Shown here in pieces: positions 23,457 through 34,700 of a DNA stretch of 64,000 nt (positions within the stretch are counted from its first letter, which is position 1; each line of letters opens with the position of its first letter). The stretch is from Stercorarius parasiticus (taxonomy: Eukaryota; Chordata; Aves; Charadriiformes; Stercorariidae). The notes under the pieces are model-generated. The model had not been told where the DNA came from and made no database searches. It saw only the letters and a program-made list of their open reading frames with translations. The stretch lies in assembly GCA_013396915.1 (NCBI GenBank), contig VWZL01004368.1, positions 501,066 through 565,065 on the forward strand, in the 5' to 3' direction. A program made the translations under genes and the position numbers.

Positions 23457-24716
23457 TTACTGTTGTTTTTTTGCAACTTGTACTTCTTTTTGATAATGTG
23501 AAATAATCTGAACAATTATGAGGCTATTAATAAAAAGGAAAAACAAGCCTGCCAACCATATAAGTAAAAAAGTGTTATATCCTTTGAACTCCAGAAAGTA
23601 CGCAGGAGCGAGCCACAGGCCTTGTCCAACAAACCACAGAAAGAGAAGCAGCATGCCACGACGCCAGGGCATTTTAACACTGGGTATTACAAGGGGCAAA
23701 AGGCAGAGATACCAGACAAAGTACTGGGATGTGCATACTTTGTTAAAACTCACAAAAATGGCAGTGTGTAGGAAACAACAGAAAGGAAGGTCTCTGTAAA
23801 ATGCTATGGACACAGCCAGGAGCAAAAGCAGCTGGGGCAGGAAAGCTGCAAGCCCAAGGGCAAAACTCCATCTGCTCTCTGCAGTTAAGTACAGCATGTA
23901 GAAATACGGAGAGAAGTTATGACGGATATCCCTCCTGGTCAGGTGGTAGAGGTAGGCATGCTCCAAAAACTCCCAGCCGTAAAGGTGAAAAAATGCAACA
24001 GTCAATGCAGCCAGCACAGACCCAGCAATTGTTCCAAAGAACAGCACATCACGGTTCGGGATCTTTACAAAAAGCTGCCAGAGGTATCCTGCAAATGTAA
24101 ACTTTGCTTTTTTGTCACACCCCGTACCCACTGCCCCTTCCCTGCCACACCTTTTGCTCTGCAGGTGGAGGGCTATGGGCAGCGCATAGGTCAGTGGGTA
24201 TATTTTCATGTGCACAGCCAGCCCATAGCAGGCTGCGGCCTTCCCTATGCTCCCTGCCTCCACGAAGTACAGGGTGGCGAGCACCAGCAGTGCGACCAGG
24301 GCCTCGGCATTGCCCCGGCTGGAGACGGCCATGGGCAGAGGGTTGAGGAGCCAGGCGGCGCCGCAGCACCCCCAGGCCTGGCCGGCGGCGGTCCCTCGGC
24401 GCCGCAGGGCCCGGTAGGCGACGACAGCAGCCGCCATGTCCCCCACTACGAAGAGCAGCTTCCCGAAGACCTCGTCCAGGTAGACGTTGGGCGTCAGGAA
24501 CCAGGCCAGGAGCGGGGTGTAGCGGTAGGTAGCCCGCCGGTAGGGCGACCGCCCCTCGGTCACCAGTCGCGCCGCGTCGGTGAAGACCCGGTAGTCGACG
24601 TCGGTGTAGCGCACCCGCATGGCCCTGTCCTGCTGCAGGCCGTACAGCACCAGGCCCAGCCTCGCCAGCAGCCCAGCGCCCAGCACCGCGCCCACCCCCG
24701 ACCGCCCCACCGCCAT
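23457..24716 (-). CDS. PIGM: GPI mannosyltransferase 1 (PIG-M), complete, intronless
   Basis: PIG-M is the catalytic subunit of GPI mannosyltransferase I. In the ER lumen it transfers the first mannose from dolichol-phosphate-mannose to GlcN-(acyl)PI, working with PIGX. The 419-residue protein matches the vertebrate family along its whole length (human about 423). Visible marks are the DxD catalytic motif (DVD, residues 39-41) in a lumenal loop after the first membrane helix, the block [17 protein letters not shown] (122-138), HMKIYP (169-174), [16 protein letters not shown] (258-273), [13 protein letters not shown] (325-337) and several hydrophobic helices. It ends in KKQQ, a textbook dilysine (KKxx) ER-retrieval signal. 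The start at 24716 fits family length and has G at -3 and +4; an in-frame ATG at 24845 has poor context. One uninterrupted frame agrees with the single-exon gene known in mammals. The 5' third is very GC-rich, being inside the CpG island. No frameshift or stop is seen, so it is probably functional. Confidence 0.97.
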   Translation of the reverse strand: MAVGRSGVGAVLGAGLLARLGLVLYGLQQDRAMRVRYTDVDYRVFTDAARLVTEGRSPYRRATYRYTPLLAWFLTPNVYLDEVFGKLLFVVGDMAAAVVAYRALRRRGTAAGQAWGCCGAAWLLNPLPMAVSSRGNAEALVALLVLATLYFVEAGSIGKAAACYGLAVHMKIYPLTYALPIALHLQSKRCGREGAVGTGCDKKAKFTFAGYLWQLFVKIPNRDVLFFGTIAGSVLAALTVAFFHLYGWEFLEHAYLYHLTRRDIRHNFSPYFYMLYLTAESRWSFALGLAAFLPQLLLLLAVSIAFYRDLPFCCFLHTAIFVSFNKVCTSQYFVWYLCLLPLVIPSVKMPWRRGMLLLFLWFVGQGLWLAPAYFLEFKGYNTFLLIWLAGLFFLFINSLIIVQIISHYQKEVQVAKKQQ

Positions 24717-24838
24717 GCCCCCGCAGGGCCCAACCCGACCGCCGCCGGTGGGCGCAGCTGCCCCACGGTGGCGGGAGCAGAGACAACCGCGCTCAGCCCT
24801 GGCTTCCGCCGGTGGGGGGGACGGGGGGAAGGCGGCAC

Positions 24839-24850
24839 CGCGCATGCGTG
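24839..24850. promoter_or_regulatory. NRF1-like site upstream of PIGM
   Basis: The sequence CGCGCATGCGTG differs by one base from the NRF1 consensus YGCGCAYGCGCR. It lies about 125 bases upstream of the PIGM start codon, a typical position for this factor in housekeeping CpG-island promoters. A second, weaker match (GCGCGTGCG) lies near 24880-24888. Confidence 0.5.
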
Positions 24851-24972
24851 CAGCCGTTGCCACAGGCCACCGGGCGGCGGCGCGTGCGTAGTGCGGCGGC
24901 TGAAGCCGTTGCCCGGCCCGGGCGAGAGAGCGCTGCCGCAGCGGTTCCCGCAGGCAGCAGTGCTGGAGGAGC

Positions 24973-24978
24973 GGGCGG
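24973..24978 (+). promoter_or_regulatory. GC box (Sp1-type) 257-262 bases upstream of the PIGM start
   Basis: GGGCGG lies within GCGGGCGGGC. In people, a base change in an Sp1-bound GC box about 270 bases upstream of the PIGM start causes inherited GPI deficiency. A GC box at nearly the same distance here suggests that the control site may be conserved. That equivalence is inference from distance only. Confidence 0.45.
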
Positions 24979-25250
24979 GCCGTCCCCTCAGAGCCTGCCG
25001 CCGGTCAGCGCTGCGGGTCCAGGTGTCCGCTGCCCTATGAGGCCGCGGGATGCGGGCAGGGGGAGCGCCACCGAGGTGCCCCGCCGGGGTAGCGCACCTG
25101 CGGAAAGGCGTGTGGAGCTGTGTGCCCTTGCCGCGTTGGCGTCGGGGCGTTGTTATTGTTGTGGTGGTTTATATTTATTGCGATGGACTGCGGTGGCCTG
25201 CCGCAGTCCGCGCGGTCCCGCAGCGCTGGCTGAGAGCCTTGCTAGAGGAT

Positions 25251-28200
25251 GGGCACCTTGTCAAGGCGTGTAGGGAGAGCTGGGGGGGCCTCACCTCCCA
25301 CAGTGCTGCTGCTGCTGTGCCTTCGCCCTCTCAAGGGTAGGGAGCAGCCTGCAGCGCAAATCTGTAAGGCTGTATGGGCAGAGAAGCAACATATGCAATA
25401 GCAGTTAAGTAAGAAGAAGAAGGAAAAATAACATCTGTTATTTACCTTCTGCAAATGGCTGTGTTTTGCCTAGACCTATGAGCTCTCTCTAAAATACTTA
25501 GGTAAGCTTCCTTCCACAGTAAATTTCTCATTTACTTAGATCAGAAACAGTAGCATGAAAATCAGACCTTAGAAAAAGATCTTTGTAACAAAGAAATTAA
25601 TTACCTGTATTTTGAGGGGTTTTATATGTTTTTCAAAAGGTTGCCCTGTCTAGATATTTGCCACATCTGAATTGTGGCTGCCTGAAAAACGGGTATTTAT
25701 TACTTACCGGTATTACAGGTTTCTTACTAGAACTGAGTAGAGTTTTTTTTTTTTTTAGAGATGCTGTATTCATAAAAAAAAAAAGTGCATTTGCTTGTTC
25801 AGTAGTTAATTGCATCTGCATTCTTTTTGCCGAATGGCTTCATTCAGGAATGTTTTGGGAGTTGCAGCATTGCTGGCTCACATTGCTTACAGAGAAGAAT
25901 CTGCTTTTTCTCTGTTCTGGGGACAGTCATCAGAGAACTGGGAGCAGATTTTTTGCATTTGGCACAGAAGTCTTGGAGGGTGTCCTAACCGGTAGGCTAT
26001 TCAAGGGACAAAAGATATTTCTCTTTGTGTGCACACAGCTATTCATTTTTATCTGATAAGACTGTTTTACTTTGCATAATAATACAATGGCACATGGGCT
26101 GAGGTGTCCATTGGGAGAAACATAGTAACTAACTAATGTGGAGAATCAGTTTTTCCTCTGTATAGGTCACCACATGTTTACATATTGTATACTAAACTTG
26201 ACATCTTCAACAGGAAAGCTCAAAGAGACTTCTCCATTAACTCACCGTATGACATCAATAAGTCCTAAAACTGATAGTTACCAGAGTATTTTTGGGATAG
26301 GGCATGAGTGTGGTTTTGCTCCTTTGTAAATAACTGCTGCCTCACTACTGCTGTTCTACTTTAGAACAGGAAAGATTTGTAACATCATTTTATCTCCTTT
26401 TATGCATCTTGAACTGTACTGGTGGGGATACTTTTACAGAAGGTTATGTCACCTTATCCTTTGTTGTGCCCAAGATATCCTCTGGAAATCCTAGGAGATA
26501 AAACTTAATAAAATCACTGGGACTGAAACCACTTCGATATTCCATAGAACTACAAATCTAAGCAAAATTATATATGTAGATACTCATAATTTTTTTTGTT
26601 TCAGAAAGGTTATTGCTCACAAGGAACTGCTCTTGCCACCTGCCTATTTCTCCCAGGATTGTTTGTGATTCTTCTGTAGCTTCTTTGGATGGAATATATT
26701 TTATTATTTCAGATCCTTTGAAAAAACTGTTTATTGTCAGAACAGAATGTATTGCAGTTTATTTGCTGAAGTGTCTAATGATATTGCTTTAATAATATTA
26801 GTTTAATAAATAAACTTAGGAGTTTGCAGGTCTCTCAACTGTTTTTTGTCAGTTTCTGACAGCCTGTTTTCAGACAAATCTTTTATTCTCATCTGAAGTG
26901 AATAGAAATTGTGAAGCTGTCCGCAGTGACTGTTTATCTGGATTCTAAAGAGGAAAAGGTAGGTAATTTAATTCTAAAGGGTTGTGAAGTTAATAAAACA
27001 GAAAAGCTACTATAGCTATTGTTGTATATACTGTGACTGTATGTCATTGCCTGAGCTGGAAAAAGAATTGATTTTCCTTATCGATAATTTAACATCTTGA
27101 AAATAACCTGGAAGCTCTTCAGAGAATTAAGGTTTGGCTCAAAACCTGTTTGGCTTCAGATTTGATACCAGCTTGCTTAACCTGATTTGTCATGTACTGT
27201 AGATTTTAATGCAGGAAGGAGGGCAGTCTTATTAAAGTTATAAATCTGTTGTTCCTGAAAAATGCTGCTTTTATTTATACAAGCCACCAGGAGCCACTTT
27301 TAGAAAATGCTAGGAGATAAAAACTAATAGAACTGCTGGGACTGAAGCTGATTGATTCCAGTGCACATGAAGATACAAACAGTATGAAGAAAAGTGTGGA
27401 GTCAGCCATAATCGGGCATAAAATATTAACTAAATAGTAATGCATATATACATGTATATACACGTGTGTATAAACAGTTTTTTCCCATTACCTACCATGC
27501 ATTTGGTTTACACAGTCTCAAAGATGGTACCATCAGATGTTTTGTAAACTAGGGTCACACCTATATGTGCTTCTGTTGCATACACATGAGAGGGGATGAT
27601 AAGCCTGTTCTCAAATGTTAACTTCTTCCATCTTCATCTTCTGTAATACGGACTACTTCAGCAGCATGGGAAATATATTCCAGAAACTACCTCACGTGCC
27701 CTATCATTACTTAAGATTTACACAGCAGTGCAAGGACAATGAAACTGGGGCCTTGTTATGCAGAGTGCTCCACAGTCTAATGGAAGTTTTTACCATCTGA
27801 AAACCAAGATACAACTGAAAGGTGACAGCTGGTGAGTGAGGGAGAGAGTGACAAGCTGGTTCCTGGTCAGTCAGGAGCAGTCATCACAGTGGGCCTTTCA
27901 GGGTTTTATTAACCACACTATCGTGAAGATTAGTTTTGAGGAGAGATAAGCTGAGGCTGCTTTCATTGACAAACAAAGATGAACGCATGGTTAAAAGATC
28001 TAGACGGGTAGATCTACATCTGATGGGTACGGTATGGCTAAATATTGGAGGGACTAACAGATTACATTTGAGAGGTTGGAGGAGAATAAGGAGGCTAGTG
28101 AAGGGGTGTGAAGAAGTTGACGATGAATTAGAAGATGATTCTAGTAGTAGTGCTTGAAGTAACATAAGGGGGACGTGGTTGGTAGTAATGTAAGGGAAGA

Positions 28201-31200
28201 GAGAACAAGTGTTGGGCTGAAGTGGCGAGAGCCTTACTAAGATTCAGATGGCCTAGGAGGCTAAAGGAGCTTAAATATCTGAAAAGTTATGGAAGAAAGA
28301 GCAGTAAGAAGCTTCGTAGGACGCAGGCAGAAGGAGGATCCTTTCCCATGCTGTATTTTAGCTCATTCTACCGAGATCTCAGGGAGACTTCTTATGCAAG
28401 TCTATTCTGCAGTTACCTAATTGTTAATGGTTAGCTATACTTTGAGATTTTATTATTGAGTTGAGAGATAAAATTTGATCATAATGACTAATAATTTTTT
28501 TAATAAATTGTCTTATTGTACGTGTGCTGTGACATAAATCTATATGTCTAGAAGGCAGAAGGAAAGCTGAGCACTTAAGATATGTAGGAAGGAAGGTATT
28601 TGGGCAATAGCTGGTATACGGCCTTCAGGCTTCTGAAAGGGGGAGACTGCTGTAACTTGTTAGAGTTCCCTTTTAATTTTCTTGGATTTTGAACCCAGAA
28701 TGTTTCCTTACATGAGAAGTACTCCTACTTAATATATTTATAAACTGTCAGAAAATTTTTGATAAGGTGATTAGTACAATCTGTTTCTTGCAGCACATGA
28801 AATTTGATAGAAGAAGTGACTAACACTTATGTTAGATATTTTGGGCTTGATAAAATAAATTGTTTTTGCAAATATGATTGATGCCTTTCAAATAGTTGTA
28901 GTGCATTGAACTTCAGATATTACTGACAAAAGGGAAGTATGGTTAAGATTATGTAATGAAGTGTTCATTTCTGCTTTAATACTGAAATGAATAATACAGG
29001 ATGTTTTGCAAAAATAAGATGAAAAAACACATTAATACTCTTCACAGAAGAAAATCACTATTATAAATATAAGACCACCACTATTCCCTTAAGCTTTTTC
29101 TGTTAATGTGTTTACTTAACACTGCCTGATAAATCTATACCTTTATTCACACATCATGCTAAAAATGTGGGTATTCAGAGAATGTGATCTGACTTGTAAA
29201 GGAATTTTTTTTCACCACATTATGGTTTTGCACAATATGGTTTAAGTGGTGTTTGCAGAGTTCTGCTTGCAGTGGTTGTGCTGATTATATGTCAGCGTGC
29301 TAGGTAAAATGCTAACCCTTCCGGGAAAATAAGTACTGGATAAAAATTAGTCTGTAGGGAAACCTGTTAAAAATCAGCATTTTGGAAAAAAAAGACTATG
29401 TCTGAGAAAACGCATGTGGCAACTTAGTCAGCAAGAGTAAGTCCACTGAATTATGGTGCTTGCCTAGGGAGAGATTCCAGAAAGTATTGCCTGTTTTGAT
29501 TTAAGGCAGTGGTGTATCTGAAGTGTGAGGTAGTTGCCTGCTTCTAAGTTGGGAAATGCCCAACTCTCTTACTGCCTGACTTGAAATGCCAAACAGCAAT
29601 GCTTTACCCCTTTTTACGTTACTGCTATAGCAGTAGTTAATGGGTCAGGCAGCCCAGTGGATTAAGATTCCAGAAATGGCAGTATGCAACAAAGAAATGA
29701 GTTGAATTTCCTCTGCTTTTTTTGTCTATTTACTTCTGCTAACAAAACATTGCATAGAGAGAGCTGATAAAAGCCCAGGTAGGAGAGAAACTGGAGCTGT
29801 GACAAATTTTGGATTTAGGAGATTATTGGAAGAAGGAGGGTTCCTGGCACAGAACTGCTGATTTTGAACATTGTGCAGAGCCCAACAACTCAGCCAGAAG
29901 GTGTGAGTTTCTAGCACCTGTAAAAGGTTAAGTCTAATTGTGTTAAGCATAACTTCTTGCCGATTTTGAAGGTGTAAGTGAAGTAATATGTATTGAGAAC
30001 TGGTGAAGTCTCTGTTAGAGGATTTTATGGACATGTATATGCATATTTATATACTAAAATTATAGATCTAAATATATTTACTATATATATAAATTTGTTA
30101 CATATATGTATCATAAGCATCCTTTAGGAGTAATAGCTGTGTCTTTCTGAATGCCCATATTTTTAAATCTCTTTAGATACCTCTCTTTCTCTCTGAAATG
30201 TGGAGTAGCGGAGCTTGAGAATGTGAGATGTATGGGATCCATCATCTGTTAAAGTAATAACATTTGTGATCCTTTATATAAGTGAGGAGATTAGATTTTG
30301 CATGTCAGCATCTGAGATGCCCTTGATTCAAGAGCCATTACCCATAAGTGCAGGCAGCCATAAGTGTCCTAAACAGCGTTCAGTCACAATACTTGATTTT
30401 TAGGTGATTAAGGGAAACATTTTGTGTATTTTTAATATATAAGCACTTAATTCAATGTTTTCCAGTTCTTTGGAGAAGGAAAAGAGGCAACACTTGGAAT
30501 CCATTTGTTTTAGTCTTCTCAAACAATTCTTCTTTTATCAAATATAAAGGACAGCCTGTAGTTAGAGGCTAGTGAGGTAGGGAAATCTATCTTCTGAGCC
30601 TAAGTTAGACCACCACCTTCTACATCAGTGAGACCTACACTAATATGCAGTTCCTGAGATCATAATGAGGTGGATGGATGAGACACAAAACTGTATTCTG
30701 AACCTCTGGTCTTGTTTTTCAGATTGGCAATTAGATATCAAGTTTAGAAAGAAAATCACATTGACCTCTGTGACTGAGCTTGTTTTTTTTTTTTTCCTAA
30801 CGCTGCTTTCAGAACAGATGGGACATAGACGTGAAAAGGTACAAGTGGTAATCATCAATAATTTGTTTAGAAATAGGTTTGAATTACTTTGGCTCAGTGG
30901 CTCAAGTAATAAGTAATTTCTTTAAGCGCAGAATTCTGGGCTGTGACTCACAAGTTACAGGAGCTGTGTTTGAGGCAAGAAGTTTATCATCATCCCTTGA
31001 AACAACACAAGTTGGCACTGGAGCTCAAACCACTTCCGTGGGTAGCTAAACTATGGAAACTTGGAAATGTGGCCTCTTCCAGTTTAGGTGACAGCTGGGT
31101 TCTATGAGGAAGAAGCAGCCATAGCTTCTCTTAGTCTTTCCCATCCCCTTCCATGGACTTTATTTTCTAATTAAGATACTGTTTGTGCTGCTGCTTCTCC

Positions 31201-31324
31201 TGTAGTAGGGAAATTCTGTTTTACCTGAATACCTATTTTCATAAAGTTGGTGGGAATTTAATCTCTGAATATTACCCAATATTGTGCTACTGCAGTAGAG
31301 GTGGGGAGACAACTCTGGGTTTTA
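25251..31324. other. Intergenic, no gene seen
   Basis: AT-rich DNA follows the CpG island. The open frames are short. The segment 27930-28330 has an extreme excess of G over C on the plus strand, with frames on both strands that I do not recognise (27936-28157 plus, 27884-28165 minus). AT-rich low-complexity runs occur at about 27435-27475 and 30045-30110. Confidence 0.5.
28081..28220. other. Strongly G-over-C-skewed segment
   Basis: By direct count the plus strand has 53 G but only 8 C in these 140 bases. The flanking DNA shows no such skew. The same tendency runs more weakly over about 27930-28330. Such skew is typical of vertebrate mitochondrial DNA, of transcribed R-loop-prone DNA, or of an odd insertion. 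I translated both strands, including with the mitochondrial code on the minus strand, and recognised no mitochondrial protein. The nature is unknown. Confidence 0.6.
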
Positions 31325-31730
31325 TGGGCAAAAAAAGGAGGGCTAAGGAGAATCTCCATCCTTTATTGGATGTGGGGGGAAACATAGTGACAAAGGATGA
31401 AGAAAAGGACAAGGTGCTTAATGCCTTCTCTGCCTCAGTCTTCAATAGTAAGACCAGTTGTTCTCTAGGTACCCAGCCCCCTGAGTTGGAAGACAGGGAT
31501 GGGGAGCAGAATGAAGCCTCCATAATCTAAGGGGAAATGTTTAGCGACCTGCTACACCACTTAGACAAATACAAGCCTATGGGGACAGATGGGATCTACC
31601 CAGGGGTACTGAGGGAGCTGGCAGAAGTGCTCACCAGGCCACTTCTCATCACTTATCAGCAGTCCCGGCTAACTGGGGAGGTCTCAGTTGACTGGAGGTT
31701 AGGTCTCTTCCAATCTAAATGATTCTATGA
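31325..31730 (+). mobile_element. Internally deleted CR1 LINE copy
   Basis: The 5' part translates in one frame to CR1 ORF2 sequence between endonuclease and reverse transcriptase and into the start of the reverse-transcriptase domain. Recognisable phrases are KENLHPLLDVGGNIVTKDEE, TQPPELEDRDGEQNEA, GTDGIYPGVLRELAEVL and GEVSVDW. The frame is broken once, by TAA at 31528-31530, where family members usually have CAA. Right after the VDW block (about 31695) the sequence jumps to the CR1 3' terminus, CTCTTCCAATCTAAATGATT followed by CTATGA. The rest of the reverse transcriptase and the 3' UTR are therefore missing. It is 5' truncated, on the plus strand and non-functional. Confidence 0.9.
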
Positions 31731-34700
31731 CATACTGTGCCCAAAATACAAGGAAACAGTTCTGATTAACAAGTACTTTAATGTCTAGCAGAGGGCTGTA
31801 ACCTGCCACAGCTTCATTTCCAACCCCTTGAGTGTCTTTCCATGCTGTGTTCTCCTCTCTTGATCTCCTAGTTAAGAGCACTAAAGTAAGAATTAGCGTT
31901 ACACCAACACATAGTAAATAAAACACTTTAATGGAAGGCACAGGAATGACAGATAGGAAGGGCGAATAAAAAAGGTAGTATAATTCTCTCTAATAAACAG
32001 TAGTTTCTATGGGAAAAGGTGAAATAAACACTGGTTTCTAGGGAAAAAAGTGAAATGTGATTTCTTTGCTGTTGCAAATTTGGTAAATATAAGTAACTGT
32101 ATAGCCGTAATAGAGTTCTGTGTCTTGCTTGATGTTGTGTTTCACTGTAACTAGAGTAAGCAATAAGATTGAGCATATGAACTTGTTAAAAAAAATGACA
32201 TAATTAGCAAGTTCAGATACCATTTCTTAAGAGTTTCTTCTGGAAAAAATGTTTGTAGACACTAGAAAGGGTTAATTTACACAGCTCCTTCAGAGTGAGT
32301 GTTAGGTGATTTACCTGAGATGTAGGACACCTGCATTTGGAAAGGTTTAAGGATGCCATCTTCATCTGGAGGTACTGTGCAGTATAGTTTTGTAAACTTT
32401 GGAGGAAGAAGAATGACAGGGTGGGAAAGCCAGTTCTTAACTGATGGTTTGATTCAAACCACTGTGGGTTTTTTTGTTTAGGTTTTTTTTGGGCTTAGTT
32501 TGAAAAAAATAAATAAAAAAAAGAGGTTTATGCAATTACATTGAGTAATTGTTGGGAACTCTGTATGGAGATTTGCCAGATGATTAGAGGTCTCAAGTGT
32601 TCCTGCAAGTTTTAGGAGAAAGGTGACTGACTCTATTAGAGATCCTTTTAGTGCTCCTGCAAGGTGAAAGACTGCAGCACGAATTTGAGATAACAGGGAG
32701 TTACTGTTAACCTGAGCGTCACTATTAAGTGTTGTGGTGAGAAATTATCTCCTCTTTGAGAAGGTGCAGTGGTTCAGCAGTGCTATAGAGAGCTGTTGCA
32801 TACCAGACTTTGCTGTTCTGTGGCTATTGTTCGTGTTTGCAGTTACTCACAAAGAACAAAAAACTTTGCTTACAGTGTAGTCTTGAACTAAATCTCACAG
32901 AGTTGTCTCAGTTGAACAGTAGGGACTATCCTCACCCTCTCTGTTTCTTATGCTTTTGGGCATCAGGTGGATTTCCAAGGATGTGGTCGTGCTTTTTTTC
33001 CAGTAGATACAAAGATGAGTTCTAAGTGTCTACCGCAGATAGAGTAGTTATGTTATTTTATGTAGCCCTAAAAGGTTTCTAAAGTTACTTGGTAAAATCA
33101 ATAATGCAGTTTCCTGCTATTATCTTCATGGTGAAAACTAATCAATGGATCAGAGAAGTTAATATCTTAATTTCTTTTATATTGTGTGACCAAAAAACTC
33201 TTATGAAGAGCTGCCTTTCCTTCTCAACAGTAAACATCTTAATGTTTCTTCTGTCAATAATCCCAATGACATTGTTGTGCTTACTTTCAGTACCAGGTAC
33301 AAACATTAACAAGTCTAAAAAAAGTGTCTTAACCTTCTCTCTTCTTTCTTGATGGTGTTTTGATCTGGTCACAGTGAAAACAAAGGGAAGATATGGCATA
33401 GCTCAGAGTGGGTGTAGGGGTCAGTAGGAGCACCTACTTGCTTTTGAATGATTTTAGCTTGCTTTGGAGAAATCTTACATGCTTGTGTTAGGGGTTGTTG
33501 TCCTACACCTACATGTATGTACTGACATAATGCCTTGGGGACCTGTTCACAGAAATAAGACCAAAGCATTATGTTATGAGAAATTCAGGCCTGTAAGCAC
33601 TGGATTGGTCAATAAATATAAATAAAAGTAGATTGCTTTTGGATTATTATGGGGCTTCCTTTTATCCCATGGTAATATGGTGCAGCCTGATTATTTTTCC
33701 CAGCTGTGGCTGTGCAGGTGATTAGAAGCAGCTGTTAGAAAAGGCAATGCCCATCTGCTAAGGCTAACTGTGCTGGAGGTGCTCCAGAGCTGCTGTGTGT
33801 GGGGATCTACAGCAAGTAAGTGTGTCTGGAGAACTTAGGATTTCTCCTGCGGGAGAAATTCTCTGTTTGGTTTCCTGTTCTTGAATGGGGATGTCTAGAA
33901 AAAACTGCAGGTGAGGTTTCCTAGTTCCCTGTGGCTAGAAAGAACAGCCTGTAGGAGAGAGGAGCAGCAGCTGATAGGGAGCTCTAGTCTGGAGAGACAT
34001 GGGTAATCTGGTCTTTCCAAAGCTGGTTTTGCAGTTTGCTTCTAAGTGTGTCTAAGCTCTATCTACCTAAGTAGAAAAGGTCTGGGTTGAAAAAATAATC
34101 ATATGCTAGCTTTGCTTGTAAAAGAGTGCTCTGGATAATGGTTGGTGCTGCTAACCAGGTATACAGTGTGTGTGTGGAGAAATGTGAATCAAGATTATCT
34201 GGGTTTCTGTGTCCTCCAAAAGTTTTGCAGAAGCCAGTTGTTCTCTGTTGCATAAAACTTTAAATACTCCTTCTGGAAAGGGAATGAAACATTATTTTAG
34301 CTACCTGTGGTGCTTTTGGACTTAACCAGTAAAGGGTTTCCCCGTCTTATCTTATGAATGATTTAAAACTGGTTAAATATCTTCTGAAATTAAATGATGT
34401 AATACTACTACTGTTGTTAAGCTTGTTCCCTCTTCTATTTTCTAGAGATGGCATGATCTTCTAAACATTCTTTTTGGGAAAGAATCCTCAATTTTCCTAA
34501 AAAAATTTTAAGTGCATTTATAGGAAAATGAACATCTCTGTCTTTTTAACGCTACTATTTTTATTTTTTTTTAAGTAGCTTGGCAGGGAGATCTTGAAAA
34601 GTGTCCCTGAGTAATAACTCTACCTTATTATTCCTTTTGTGGTATCCTGTTACACGTAGTGGCTAGGATGCTGTTGTATGTGGCACTACAGAACCATAAG

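Larger units (their letters stand above)
24270..25250. promoter_or_regulatory. PIGM: PIGM CpG island and promoter
   Basis: This block is GC-rich and dense in CpG inside otherwise AT-rich DNA. It covers the first third of the PIGM coding region and about 530 bases upstream of the start codon. There is no TATA box at a suitable distance. GC boxes (GGGCGG) lie at 24872-24877 and 24973-24978, and an NRF1-like palindrome at 24839-24850. The island extends well beyond the PIGM start on the plus-strand side, so divergent transcription is plausible, but no plus-strand coding exon was recognised. Confidence 0.8.

Noticed and set aside
23453..23458. AATAAA overlapping the PIGM stop codon as the main poly(A) signal
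   Set aside because: Use would leave almost no 3' UTR. The AATAAA at 22835-22840 is more plausible.
23919..25040. 373-codon plus-strand open frame across the PIGM 5' region
   Set aside because: It is antisense to the well-supported PIGM coding sequence in GC-rich DNA where stops are rare. The translation is low-complexity Pro/Gly/Arg with no domain.
27884..28165. Mitochondrial insertion (NUMT) as a firm call
   Set aside because: The strand skew suggests it, but translations with the mitochondrial code did not resemble any mitochondrial protein I know. It is kept only as an open question.
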